From: Rhynchopus euleeides
Taxonomy: Eukaryota; Euglenozoa; Diplonemea; Diplonemida; Diplonemidae
Direction of reading: 5' to 3'
Assembly: GCA_963210315.1 (NCBI GenBank)
Contig: OY723308.1
Span: 248,001-312,000, forward strand
Length of the DNA: 64,000 nucleotides
A program made the translations under genes and the position numbers. Shown one piece after another: positions 32,982 to 45,130 of this stretch. The notes under the pieces were generated by a model. The model was not told where the DNA came from, did not search any database, and worked only from the letters and a program-made list of their open reading frames with translations. The number at the start of each line of letters is the position of its first letter. Positions within the stretch are counted from its first letter, which is position 1.

Positions 32982-34103
32982 TTAAGAAGCCCCACCACAC
33001 CGCCACCCACATACCCCAACGCTGCTGTGGCTGGGCGAAGCCCCCCCTGCCGCTCCCCCCTTGCCCCCCGACTCGATGTCGCCGTTGTGCGTCACAAACC
33101 GCTTCCCCCCTGAGGTGACGGTGGCTGCTGCCACAATGCAGCGAGGGGCTGGGGTCGCGACCCGGGCGCCCTGCCTGGCAGGCCCCGACCTCCAGCGCCC
33201 GCTGCCATGCGAGGCGGCGGGGGAGGGGCGGGGGCAGGGACGCGCGCTGCAGTCGGAGAAGACCGTCTCCTGCATGGTGCGGAAGGTGGAGGAGTGCGGT
33301 GACTCGTTGCTGCAGAAGCTTTCGTCCAGCGTCCAGCTCCCTGGCGCACCGCAGCAGTACAGCGACCCGACCTTTTCACACGCCGTAGCCTGCACCGTGC
33401 CGGCCAGGGCAGCGTTGAAGAGCTCCCTCTCGCGTGGTGTCACCACCACAGGCATCGCGATCCCCGCGTGCCCCCCCGCCAGCGCGGCAATGCTGCGGTG
33501 CGCATTCGCAGCGCCTCCGGGCTGCGACTTTCCCCTGGGCCCCACTGGCAGGGCCACCGCGTTGGGTGAGACGTTGCTCAGCGGGGCCTTGTCCTTTGTG
33601 AAGTACACTACGCTGTCATCACCCAGGCCCTGGGCGGCAAGGCTGGTGTGCAGTGTCAGCTTCCTCTGCTTCTTCAGCACGAATGGGCTGTCGAGCTCGC
33701 AGTAGTTCTGTGCGTGGCAGAGGAGGTGGGATTATTTTTAGACTTCACTCGCAAAAAAAATAAACCCGCAAACGAGCGGCAAAACCTCAACACCTATCGA
33801 ATATTCTCTCCGTCTCTCTCAAGTGAATGGCAGAGGGCCGCTGAATCGATGCTCCCCTGAAACTACAGCCACGGAGAGGGGGCCACTCAAGGGGCCCCTT
33901 TCTCTCTCGGGTATGAACGAGAACAACAACCAACACACCTCTGGGACATGCACAGACCACAGGCTGTAGCGGAGCAGCTCGTCTGAGTCCACCATCAGCG
34001 CATCCGCCAGCTCATCGCGGCACTCACGCAGCGGGACGTTGAGAGGCACATCCGCGTAGATATCCTCGTTAGGAGACCACGCGTCGCCACACAGGCGCAC
34101 CAT
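32982..34103 (-). CDS. Hypothetical protein, possible ubiquitin-like N-terminus (two exons)
   Basis: Exon 1 is 34103-33939 and exon 2 is 33707-32982, joined by an intron GTGTGT...GCACAG in phase 0, for 296 residues. The joined N-terminal part (PLRECRDELADALMVDSDELL ... FVLKKQRKLTLHTSLAAQGLG, then DDSVVYF) has the alternation of a ubiquitin-like beta-grasp, with a 'LTL..SLAAQGLGDDSVVYF' ending. This is a fold-level impression only. The middle (GIAMPVVVTPRERELFNAAL ... ACEKVGSLYCCGAPGSW) has several cysteines. The last ~90 residues are Gly/Ser/Arg-rich and may be intron or wrong frame; the true 3' end is uncertain. Confidence 0.6.
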
Positions 34104-35650
34104 CCTCCACCAGCACCCTGCCCACCGCTACGCCCTCGCACGGACAGCAGCAGGGAGCAGCCCTGTGAGGTCAGGGAGGCGGGCAGAGCGCGGTGCCAAC
34201 AACGACCTCGCTGGTGGGGACGGGAGACGGCACCGTCTCCCGGCCTGGAACCCGTTGGGCCTGCAACACGCCCGTTGTGTTGTGAGGGAGGGGGGCCCCT
34301 TTGTGTGTGTGCTGGAGGCGCGCGTTGTGGTGTGAGAGTGTTGCGCGTGGGGAAAAAAAGACGAACGGCAAAGATTCGGTGCGAAAAATGCGAAAATGCT
34401 CAAAACAAATCAGGGGGGGGGGCAGCGCTATGCTTGTTAGGGTTGGGCGAGGACGGTTACATCTGAAAATCTCAGAACACTTACCTTTGCCACCACCGTG
34501 GTTTTCTTTTTGTATGGTTGAGACCGGGAGTGTGGAGTGAAAGAAAAGACAGTGTTAACGCCTCCTTCTCATCTCTCTCTCTCTCTCTCTCTCTTCTCTT
34601 CTCGTCTCTCAAGCGCTTGGCCCCCCCTGAAGCTCCAGGCGCCAAACCTTTCTCTCTAGTTTGAAACCACTACAGGCACACACAGCAACTCCCCCTGCCG
34701 TCCAAGCTGAGCAGGCTGAGAGGAGGGTGGAGGGGGGGCAGCTAGGCACGGTCGGCACGACCTGCTGTCTGGATGAGATGCTTTATTGGAACAGCACAAG
34801 AGCCCCACATTGCCTGTTTCTTTTTGGAAAACACGAACCATCGGGGCAGTGTTTTGAAGGGCGGAGAAACCAAAGGCTAGTAACCCAGCCCCTCAGACCA
34901 GGATCGGCAACTCAACACAAGCCATGTTCCTGATGCAACACCGACTGCCTGGCAAGCAGAGTGGCATGCCCGCACAGCCACACAACGACACCCGGGCAGA
35001 GTGGTGGAATGGGTGCGCAGCAAACCTTTGGACTGTCTAACATTACAAGCGCTGGCCTTGCATCGCAAAAAAAAATACAATTTGCCAAGCCGTTTGCCCT
35101 GCCTCGCCCAGCCTGTCCTGCTGCCTGCACCACAGGCGGTGTCACAGGGGGAGGGGAACCTCAAGCCAACCCACCCCACAATCCCCCTGCTGTATTGGCA
35201 CCCGACCCCTTGGCTTCTCCCTCTGCCACTTCGGCGCAGCCAAGGCAGAGCGAAGGGAGGGAGAGGGTGGGCGGTGGTGGCGGCGGGGTGGGGGACCCTC
35301 TGACGTGCAGAAAAGGCTTTACGGGCACAGCCTCTTCCTCACCTCCACACACAGCCTGTTCCTCACCCTTCAGGCAACACACTGGCACAGGGTTTGGGCA
35401 GAGATGGAGGATACACGGCAACCCTTAGTATGGCACTCTATAGCCGATTTGACCCGAGTCTGCAGGTCTGAATGCCTGAATGCAATCAACCCAGTCTGTA
35501 TGCATCCCTGAATGGCATCTGGGCCCTGTGCCTCTTCTGTGGCTGCCACGTGTGTGAGCTGGTGTGTGACCCCGTTTTGTTGGATGGATTGGCCCTGCAT
35601 CCGGATCACGCAGCCCACATTGTGTGGGTGTCTGTATGGGTTGCTCAATC
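34104..35650. other. Intergenic, no gene seen
   Basis: 5' flank of the preceding gene and 3' flank of the Yip1 gene. Contains a CT tract (34572-34592) and a GGT/GGC-rich tract near 35268-35290. No conserved coding text. Confidence 0.5.
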
Positions 35651-37842
35651 CTACATCGACACCGCCAGGAGCCACGACAGAAAGAAGTAAAACAGGCAGA
35701 TCGGGTACACCGCAAGCGCTCTCCGCGTGTCACGCACACTCCCCGTCAGGAAACCCAGCGATGCTGTGTGGTGGTGGGGTGGGATGCGAAAATGAATACG
35801 ATGCAGAGTGCCTCGTGAAGCGGGAAGGGCCGAACCCTTGGTCACCTTGGGCTAAGGGCTAATCAGATTTATCCCCATTTTTTTGAGTCACGTCGACATC
35901 GCTTCCACCCACATTCAACACGACCAGGCAATGTGCAACACCCAAAGCGAAAGAGGCGGTCGTTGAAGGCGGCCACCGACAGTCGTGGAGGTCACGCAGG
36001 AGGCGCTGACGATGCTTCTACGAAATACGAGTACAAGACAGTGGAATGCGTGTTTGTTGGGGTCGGAGGTGATGATGCTCTTGCGTGACTGGGTCCCAAA
36101 GTGGCATCGTTCAGTACGTCACGTTCCAGCCGTCGGAAGCAAGAGGGTCCCGATTGGAGCTGATCGTAAAGGCCGGTGGACGTGCACTGTGTTCAATACA
36201 CCAGACAGGGGAGCACTTCGCAGTGGTCCGCAGTCGTGGAGATACCGTCCACATCATCGGCACGCCCGGCCTCTCCTGTCGGTACCTGATGGATCAACTG
36301 GAGCCACATTTCGTGACGGCATTGCAGCATCGGCCCTGCCTTCAACAGGATTACGGGTCCTGCGGAATCATTTTGGTTCTTGTCGCTGCAATTCTCTTTG
36401 GGCCTGCCGCCGGTGACGAGCCTACGGATGAAACTCTTGCAGATGTCGCAGAACAGAGGCCCGCACGGCAGCGTCTTCGAGGCAGTCGACGACCGACGCT
36501 GCGCCTCGTTGGTGCTGGCGGTGCAGCCCGGGGCGACCCGCAGCATGAAATTGCTTGTCAAGCCCCTGCTCCTCTTCAAGGGGAGAGGAAAAGTTCTCTC
36601 AAAGGAGAGGCATCTCTGCGACCACGGATATTCAAGGAGAGGGCAGCGTGGTGGACAGCGGATACATGCAGATAGTCGCTGCTGACTCTGAACGGGCGCG
36701 CCAACTCCCCCGAAGTGTCGGCAGGGCGTTCGCCCGGTCCTCATTCTGGACTTAACCCCGTTCGTTTTGTGACCACACGCTGCACCTTTTGGGTGGTGCA
36801 TGTGCCCCAGCCAACCTGAGGCTGGTCCCATGATGTTGCTCCCTCTCCCCAGGGCCCCTGTGAATCTTAGACCTCCCCCGGCCCGACCCACTTCTTCTTT
36901 GTTTCTGTGAATATACCCGGGGTATGTTAACCCGGGGGCGAGTTTAAGAAAGGTGGGCACAGAGCCGACACCCTGTCGGAGGCAGTCCGAGTGGGGCGAG
37001 GTGGTGTCGGTGGTGTGCATACCCCAACACGCCCAGAAGCACGCGAAGGCGCTCATCAGGATCTTGATGATAGCCGAGCCGGTGTTGATGGGGGTCATCA
37101 GAAGCACGCCGATCAGCACCAGCGGGAACAGGCAGTACCCCAGGGTGCAGAGTGTCTGGAAGAAGGAGATCTTCCCGCCCAGGAACTTCGTGTTCAGCGT
37201 CACAACTGCACTGCCCACTGCGACGATCACAAAGATGGCGGCGAACATCATCGATCCTTCAGCGTTCAGTGCATTGCTATGCGTTGTCAGGATGCTGTGT
37301 GGGGTGTTGGCGTGATGGGGAGAAGGACAAATCGGATCCGCCACAGTGTCCCGCTCTGTGTGTTCGGCACAGTTGTGGCAGTGTGTGGGGGGCGGGGGGG
37401 GAATTGTAGGGCGATGTGGCAATGCATACAAGCTCAGCCCCAGGCACAGCAGAAGCGGGCCCCACAGGTCCCAGTCGCGCAGCTCGCTTGCGTCCGCTGA
37501 TCCGAGGAAGGGAAGGCACACGAGGCGGATTTTCTTCGCGATAGAAGTCAGGTCGCGGAGCTGTGTGTGTGGGTGTGGGTTTCGAACCAGAGTTTGTGAC
37601 ACGGGGATGTTGTCGTGGATTGTTGAATGCACGGTCACCTCATTTGGCAAAACTCTGAAAGGCGGCCTTGTTAGTGATCGGCAGCGAGTGGTCGTAACAA
37701 GCGGTGATTTGCACCGCTTGTTACGACCACTTGCTGCGGAACACGAGAATGACCCAGGGCTGTGGTAAAAAACACAGCAGGCATGCAGTAACCATACGAT
37801 AGTGTCACAGATCGGCTCATCGATTGTCGAAACCATAGCCAT
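35651..37842 (-). CDS. Yip1-family (YIPF6-like) Golgi membrane protein (four exons)
   Basis: Five-helix membrane protein of ER-Golgi vesicle traffic that interacts with Rab GTPases. The exons are 37842-37798, 37560-37430, 37294-37023 and 35763-35651, giving 186 residues. Introns start GTATGG, GTATGC and GTATGC and all end ACACAG. The joints rebuild the family text: TIDEPICDTI/LRDLTSIAKKIR, DLWGPLLLCLGLS/FILTTHS, FACFWACW/ASLGFLTGS. Hallmarks are DLWGPLLLC, TLNTKFLGGKISFFQ, LGYCLFPL and RALAVYPICLFYFFLSWLL just before the stop. The N-terminus before MAMVSTIDEP is shorter than usual; the frame stays open upstream to ~38.0 kb, so the real start may be further upstream or in another exon. Intron 3 is 1259 bp; intron 1 carries a 26-bp perfect-arm hairpin (37681-37737). 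Confidence 0.92.
37681..37737. repeat. 57-bp intronic hairpin
   Basis: Left arm 37681-37706 (GCAGCGAGTGG, then TCGTAACAAGCGGTG), loop ATTTG, right arm 37712-37737. All 26 positions pair, with one being a G-T wobble if transcribed on +. It lies in intron 1 of the Yip1 gene. It may be a small-RNA precursor or a foldback insertion. Confidence 0.85.
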
Positions 37843-39483
37843 TATGAGAGTAGGAGGGACCTCGTACAGGTTCCAACGCAGGCACACAGCAACTCCAAGT
37901 CGAGAATGCAAACACAGCAAAAAAGCTGCTGCGACGCGTGTGTATAGATGCGGGAGCCGCTCTGCTGATGATGTGATGCATTGTACGGTGGGTTCATTGA
38001 GGGCCAACACGACACATGCTGCCACATGCAGGGCAGGCAATACCTACTAACTCGCACCGGCAATTGTGGAGGAGGAGGAGGGGTGCGGGTGTGTGCCATC
38101 ATCACACAACCACCCATGTCACATAGTATGTGGCAATCTAACTCCGTTCCGTTCAGCTGGTTTGGGCTGCAGGCCGGGTGGTCTCAGATCCGTCCTGCTT
38201 GGACGGAAAACCCCCTCCTCCCGACAAGACTCACTGAGTTCTTCTCGAATCGTGGCAGCGGTTATTCCTTCGTTCGGCATGCTGCAACACTGTGGACAGC
38301 AGGGTGCAAGACAACGAAAACACAACCTCTCTCGAGAGGGACACCACCGAGGAGGTGCAATTGCCCAACACCTCCACCTTTCCCAGCGGCTCTGCTGAGC
38401 GGTGCGGCGAAAGTAAGGGGCAGTATGTCAAAGGGAAGGGATGTGTCCTGGGCAAGACGTTAAACTACCTGGGAGGGCTTCCCCAGACCATGACGGGTGC
38501 TTGCACCAGGAGTTTGAAACAGCCACTCATGCCTTGCGATGCTCAAGTGCCTGCTGGACCCCTATGTCCTTCAGGCCCCAAAGCAGGCAACGATATGGGA
38601 GCAACCTAATAGGGGAGGTGAAGAGGGCACGGGTCTTAGCCTGATGACACACTGCAACCTCAAGGTGACTGGCGACACCTCTCCCACAGTCTGCGGCGAC
38701 TCTGCCGTGGCGACAAGGCTTCCTGTCATGGGAGATCGCTGCGTGGATCAACGTGGCACCACCCGTGTGCTCGGCAGGTTGTTTCGGCACCTGTTTTCTC
38801 CGTGTCATGCTTTTCGTGAGCGTGTCAGGGATGTTGGCACACGCTGGGGAGGGTTCACATGATGACATAACATATATCAGAAGCACACACCCACGTGGCG
38901 CTGTCCTTGGCAGGACTTTGAAAGTGCCGCCTTGATATCCTTGTTGGATAGAACCCTCATATCACACCCTCAATCAGCTGACGAAGGGATGTGGGTTCGG
39001 GTGATCTAAAATAAAGCCAAACGAAGGATAGTGGTGTGTATTTGCTATCCAAAAGGTGAAATTTGCACCGGGAGAAGAAAAAAAAAACCGCGCCGTTTCC
39101 GCGGGGTGGGAGGGAAAGGCTTCTAACAAACCCCCCCAGGGACGGGCCAAGCCACTGTGAGAAATCACCCCCGCCATGGCTTCGGGCCACATCCTGTTTG
39201 CAGCGACAGCTCAAGCAATACATAAACATAGGACACCGCACCACACCATTTGTCTAACCATCTCCAGCCCCAACGGGCAATACACTCAGACAAGAAGACA
39301 CACGATCTAAACCGCGAGTTGGCAACGCGGTTTTTTTTGTATTTTTGGCGCCCCGCCTCCCCCCCTCCCCCACGAGAAACCACCACACCCCCCCCCCCCG
39401 GCTATCCCACACAATACCCGACAGACAGGCTTTGGTGAAACTCACCCCACCCCTCCACTTCCACCCCCACTGCCCCCACTGCG
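37843..39483. other. Intergenic, no gene seen
   Basis: Upstream flank of the Yip1 gene and 3' flank of the BTB gene. No recognisable coding text beyond a possible upstream extension of the Yip1 frame. Confidence 0.5.
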
Positions 39484-40489
39484 CTACGACAGAAGGCGTG
39501 AGGGGAGCTCACGCTGTTCCGTCTCATCGAGGAAGGCTCTGATGTGCTTAATATGGGTCGTCTCCGAAGAAATCCGCGACGCGAGATGTTTCGTCGCCTC
39601 ATCCAAATGCGCCGCTTCCCCCTCATGCGCCAACTTCTCCTGGGAGATACCCCGCAGCACGTCGTGCAGCCCTGTCGTCGGATCGGGCTTCATCAGGAGT
39701 GAAGTGATCTCCTGCTCCGCAGTCTTCACCGCACAGACGTACCTCTTAGAGTACTCCTCATACTGGTCATTCTCAGACAGCTCCGTCTTGATCAACCCCT
39801 TCACATTCGCCTGCTTCTTCAGATCTGCCTGCAGCCTGTCGATCTCCGCTGAGAGACGAACCTCCTCTTCGCTTTGGGTGGGCTCCTCCAACTCCGCCTT
39901 CCTCTGCAGCAGTGCCTCTCGCTCCTGCTGAACCTTCTCTGCAATGTAACGGTCCTCATCGGTGGTGGACCCCCCACCTGCGAACATAAAGGACGGAACA
40001 TCGCTCCCAATCGTCTCATTTGTGTCATCCACCGAAGAATAGGCGGATTGCAACGCCTCTCTCAGCCTCGCATTGTCTGGGGAAGCCGATGCATCGGCAC
40101 CACCGGGGTGCTGCCTGTGCATCACCTCTCTGTATAACGAAGCGATGAGCTGCCGCTTCTGCTGCACAATACGCTGCTTCAGCCGCTCCTCCTCCACCCC
40201 ACGGAGAGCGTTGGACTCCTCTATGGAGGACTCCCAGTCGAGGAAGTCGTTTTTGAAGAGCTCCATCTCGTGCGTCAGCACACGCACCTCCTGCTGCAGG
40301 ATGTACTGCTTCAGCATCAGGCTCGCCCTCTCCGTGTCGTAGTCCATGCCCAACAGGGCTCCCCCGGAATCAGACACCCTGGACACACCACCCCCACCTC
40401 CACTGCTGCTACTCCGAGGAACCACGGCACCCCTCAGACCCCCTGTGGAGGAGGCAGCACCGGTGGAACGACTCCGGTGGGCAGCAGAG

Positions 40490-40526
<37 letters not shown>

Positions 40527-42339
40527 TATGCCCCCCTTCGGAAGAAAACATCTCCGGCTGCGATGCACCCCGGTGCCCGGTGGAGGCGGGGAGGGGCGGG
40601 GGCAGCCCGCTGCTGCTCCCCGCGGTGCGCTGCTGCGCGTCTGCCCCGGTTTTGACGAGGACAACCATCTCGCAGAGATCGGCAAAATCCCCCGTGGTAA
40701 ACCGGAGGGGCACCCCAAAGCCGGGCCCGTCGACCTTGCCGTCCTCCAGGAGGAAGGATGCGAGGAACCCTCCGTCGATGCTGTCCATCAGATCCCGCAG
40801 CGCCTTGCGCTGCGCGTGGGCTTCGATGCATGTCGCGAGCCGGGCTCCCGGAGGCAGAACCAGACCTCCCTCAGACCCATGGATGTAGCTCGATAAGTGA
40901 TCCACCGCCAGGGCAACGTCCTGCAGGCCACGCGACACCGACACAGGGGGCTGCGGGGTGGGGCTCCGGCTCCCCACAGCGTCGCACGTCGGGGTTCCAC
41001 TGCTGCTGTGCCCCGGGTGCCCCGGAGGGGCACCCTTGCCCCCGCCATACGCCTGGCTGAACACAGCGGAGGGCTCGTACACCGGGTCATACACTTCCGA
41101 CGACGGGGTGCTGCCGCCGCCGCGGGGAGCTTGCTGCTGCTGCTGCTGCTGCAGGGGTGTTGCAGCAGCGGCTGCGCTGCGGCCCGCGGGCACCGTGTCC
41201 TGCAGCACACCCTGGCTCCCCTCCGACGTGCTGGGGGAGGGCGACCCCCCACCGCTCCCCCGCAGCGCCGCGGCGCTGGGGGTGCGGTGCAGCGGGGGCT
41301 GCGGTGGTGGTGGCGGCGGCGGCGGCGGCGGGGCAGGGGCGGCTTCGCCGCCCTCGGCGCTGCCGCCGCTCGGGGTGGAGATCTGCGGCTGCGGCACAGG
41401 CTGCCGCGGCTGCTCCCGCAGCGTCGACAGGAGGGCGGCTGTCCCGCGGTGTGACGATCCCTGGTGGGACGCCGCATCGCCCCCAGCAGGCGCCCGCTGC
41501 GGGAGGGAAGCGTTGCTGCTGCTGCTGCGGCCACCCCCACCACCCCCACCCGAGCCCTGCTTCGGCTGAGGCGTATTCCGGGGATCTGACGGCTCACGCG
41601 GTGTGGAGGAGTACGGCGTGGGAAGCATGCCCTGCTGGGGGGAGGCGGAATGCGCTGTGGGGGGGGCTCCCCCGTTGCCTGGGGTCTGCTGCTGCTGCTG
41701 CTGTTCTGCGGGGGTGGCGGCGGTGCTGCCCCCGGCCCATACACCCCCGGAGGCAGTGAGGGCCTCGACGTCGTGTTTGATCTTCTGGTTGACGCTCATC
41801 ATGGCGAAGAAGGATGGCGTCTTGCGGATCGCATCCATGTGCCGCCAGAGGAATACAAAACACCGTTTGCGGAACCCATCGTTGACAGAGAAGACATTCT
41901 CTGGCAGGGCAGGGTAGCGGTATGTCGTGGAGATGAGGGAGCACACGTTGGACTCCGTCAGGCGGGATTCGAGGAGTGCGCAGCACCACCGCACCATGGT
42001 GACGGCGGTAAACCGCAGCGAGAGCTCCCAGATCTTATGGAGTTTGGAGAAGTCGAGGTTGGGGGTGTCGGGGACAACCTCGTGGATCGGGTCATCGGTG
42101 TGCATCCAGTCGAGCACAACCTTGCATGCCTCATACGACACATTCTTTATAGCTATTTTGCTGCAGCGGATACCCCCTAGGAAGTCCCTCAGATATGGGC
42201 TCTGCTGCAGGAGCACGGAGCGTCTGCATTCTATCGCACGACCTTCCACCTCGAAGACAAACTTGTCGCCATCAGGGATCGGCCCAGGCGAGGAAGAAGC
42301 CGGGCCGCCGGCAGATTTTGTAGAAGGTGGTGACGGCAT
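39484..42339 (-). CDS. BTB/POZ-like protein with glutamine runs and C-terminal coiled coil
   Basis: A single-exon frame of 951 residues from ATG 42339 (MPSPPSTKSAGG). Residues ~25-125 fit a BTB/POZ domain (DKFVFEVEGRAIECRRSVLLQ, then SPYLRDFL ... SYEACKVVLDWMHTDD), a dimerisation module used by adaptors of ubiquitin ligases and by scaffolds. Residues ~200-470 are low complexity with polyglutamine, polyproline and Ser/Gly runs; a second Q/H-rich run is near 620. The final ~280 residues are charged and helical with heptad-like text (EKVQQEREALLQRKAELEEP, RLSAEIDRLQADLKKQANVKG), so a coiled coil is likely. BTB plus coiled coil suggests a homo-oligomeric scaffold; the partner is unknown. The BTB call rests on pattern only. 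Confidence 0.75.
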
Positions 42340-42550
42340 GCCGCCCTAACACCTCAGCTTCGCACCTCCCCTCCCCCGGATGTTTTTTGAGTCACGGCGT
42401 TTTTTTTTTGCAAGAGAGAGAGAGGTGGGAAAAGGGGAGATCGTTCCACAGCTCACTGCTGATGAGGCATGACACGCTCTCTGTAACTCTTCCCTGTGTC
42501 GGTTGGCGGCGTGTATATATATCTCCTGCAGGGGGTGGTGTGGGTGTGGA

Positions 42551-42602
42551 TTGATAGTGGTTTGAAGTGGGCAATCCTGCACGGATCTGTGGCCCACTCC
42601 CC
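42551..42602. repeat. ~50-bp hairpin motif next to GT-rich DNA, copy 3
   Basis: Starts TTGATAGTGGTTTGAAGTGG and ends GTGGCCCACTCCCC. It matches 2984-3038, with a compensated stem change (AGTGGGC pairs with GCCCACT here). Confidence 0.75.
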
Positions 42603-42766
42603 GTGTGGGTGTGGGTGTGGGTGTGAGACGGAAAACAAAACGGGTGCCGCCCCCTCTCAGAACTCCAGAACTCGACAACCCCGGTGCAAATCAAAAGGCA
42701 GAGGGGGGGAGTCGGGGGGGGGGGGGGGGGTAGGGGTGGGGAAAAGCTGTTTAAAAACGCATTTTT

Positions 42767-44220
42767 GAGGTACCCCCAGAACACCCCAAAAGTGCATAAA
42801 AACCCCCACAAACCGACCCAAAACCCTCCGGAAACGTGTTTTTGGGGTGTTTCGCAGGTGTTTGGCTTGATTTTTGGGCACTCTGCCGAAAGTTGAAAAG
42901 GTGGCCACCTTCCCGTACCTGGGCCTGGCCACCTTCGGGGCCTTGAACACACACAGATGCCGTGCACAACGCCGGATGGGCAGGTGGGCCCAGCAGGAAG
43001 CACAGTTCTTCGTGGTGCTTTTTCTGGGGCTGAAGACAGTCATTTGCAAGGTGGGAGGCAGTTGCCTGCTCCAAAAACGCTCGCAGTACAGCGGCTGCAT
43101 CCCAACCCCCAGAAGGGCGTTTCTGCTGGCCCTGGGCAAGGCCGTGCCTGGTCTATCAGGGAGCGGCAGGTGGTGGACAGCGCAGGTTTGTCCGGTGCCT
43201 GAATTGTGAGCACAGGCGGCATCCTCACCGTGCCAGATGGAGGAAAAAGGGCTTGCCTCGGCAAGCATTACAACTGTTGTCCACGAATCGTCAGCAATTA
43301 CTGCAGTACACCAAGCTGGCCTGTCTGTAGCAGATAGATGTGCTCCACAGAAGTAGAAGCACACGACAGAGGCTGCTGATTCAATACTCGGTGAGGAGAT
43401 ACTGATGCGATTGCATCACTGCACAAGGCCCTATCATCCGCCACAGTGTCCACCACTTTCACCGGTATCTAAGTACAAGCTAAGCTCTGTGCGCAGTCTC
43501 CGGGGTCCTCAGCCCGGGTGCGAACGTCAGGTGAGGCACAAGTCAGGCAAGTATGCCTGGATTCTGCAGTCGGCGTCGAACGTACGAGGAATGGCGAGAT
43601 GATTTCCTAGCTGCTGTTGAAGACGGAGACTTCGGAAGAGCACAGCCTTCGATGTGCTCGACCCCAGAAGTACACCGCGTGCCGCTCCTGTCTGCCATTC
43701 TTTCTTTCCAGCAGCAATGCAGCACATGAAACGTGGTCACCATTTAAACAGGGGCGCAGGGCAGGGCAGTGTCTGAGCGGATCACCGAGAGGGGTGTACA
43801 ACGACCTGCAGGGCTGCCTCAAGTCGATGAGGAAATTCTGTGCACCTCCTTCCCTGTATACCACCAAATGGCACGGCACAACTGGGGCCCCGAAACCACC
43901 CACTATTTGGCGCCAATCACGAGGGGCTGCTCAAACAGGAGCTTACTGAGTGCCTAGGGTCAGCCAATATGTGCCCCCGGACCCTCCTGGCGCTCAGAAG
44001 TCGTGTTTCAGTGCTGTTTCCGTGCCCAGGGGATAATGTGTCTCTCTCCTGGCCACCCCCAGGTACGGGAAGGTGGCCACCCCAAAAATACGGTCAAAAA
44101 AGCCAACCAAACACCTCCAAACACCCCAACACACCATTTTTTTGGGGTTCCGGACCGGTTCTGGGTGGATTTCATGGTTTTTGGGGGTCTCTGGGGTGTT
44201 GTGCAAAAAAATGCAAAATT
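42767..44220. mobile_element. Candidate foldback element with ~160-bp inverted ends
   Basis: 42893-42930 (GGTGGCCACCTTCCCGTACC, then TGGG) is the complement of 44050-44083. The similarity continues outward through GGGGTGTTT...GGTGTTTGGCTTG and CCCTCCGGAA / GGTCCGGAACC to about 42767 and 44220. It is an imperfect terminal-inverted-repeat structure of about 1.45 kb without a recognisable transposase. Confidence 0.5.
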
Positions 44221-44261
44221 TACGCTTTTTGGGGGCTTTTCCCCACCCCTAGGGGCATAGA

Positions 44262-45130
44262 CCCCGATAAGAGGGGGTCGGGGGTCGGGGGGGTCAGGGG
44301 TCGGGGGTCGGGAGGGGGTCCGAGGGGGTCGCCTTGAGGAATTTGCCTGAATGGGGACCACCAATAAGGGGTGTTCATAGGCACCCCATGGCCAAAATGA
44401 CCCCACTGCGATCCGCACAAACTCCAAACATTCAAAAGAACGGGTTTTTGAAAAACCCGAGGAGGGGGTCGGGGAGGGTGCCGCTGGGTGGGTGAGTAGG
44501 GTGGCATGGTGTGTGCCTCCCAGGCATCTCCTCCCACGACTATCCCTGGACCAGACCCACATTTCATGAGTGAAGCTTGGTACTTCTATCCACGAAATGA
44601 CCCCACTACGATCCGCAGTAGTCCCAAATATTCAAAAGGACGGGGTTTTGCAAACCCTGTGTGGGGGGGTCGGAGGGGGTCGGGAGGGGGGGCCGACCCC
44701 TCATACTCCGACCCCCAAGTTTGCAACCCCCCATTTTCCGACCCCTGAGAAATAGTGCAAAAGTTCCGACCCCCAAGTTTCAGACCCCCTTCCGACCCCT
44801 CCGACCCCCCGTATTCCGACCCCCGAGAACAATGGGGGGTCGGGAGGGGGGCCGACCCCCTCTGACCCCCATATCCGACCCCTCGATTCCGACCCCCGGG
44901 TTTCCGACCCCCATTCTCGACGAGGACCACCTCTGCATTTCAGGGGTGTTGTGTGGCACCTACACCAACAAAGTGACCCCACTACGATCCGCACGGAGTC
45001 CAAACAATGCAACAGAGGGAGAAACCCGCGTTTCCTCGGGAAAAACCCAGGGGTTTTCCCAGATTTGGGGGGGGGGGTCTTTTATAAGAGGGGGTCGGGG
45101 GTCGGGTGGGGTCAGGGGGTCGGATTCTTA
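44262..45130. repeat. Degenerate repeat array (CGACCCC runs and a ~75-bp unit)
   Basis: Runs of GGGGTCG or its complement at 44262-44330, 44675-44910 and 45085-45125, interleaved with three copies of a ~75-bp unit (44398-44475, 44597-44665, 44972-45055). The unit begins TGACCCCACTACGATCCGCA and contains a CCAAA-A-TCAAAAG-ACGGG stretch. No gene. Confidence 0.75.

Larger units (their letters stand above)
42340..44261. other. Intergenic with an inverted-repeat-bounded segment
   Basis: 5' flank of the BTB gene, one copy of the TG-associated hairpin motif (42551-42602), a G-run (42715-42731), and two ~160-bp diverged inverted copies at 42767-42935 and 44047-44220. The ~1.1 kb between the inverted copies has no recognisable gene. 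Confidence 0.5.

Noticed and set aside
36193..38040. 615-codon - strand frame over the Yip1 locus
   Set aside because: It reads straight through three introns; only two of the four real exons plus part of the first are in this frame. The spliced model restores the family sequence.
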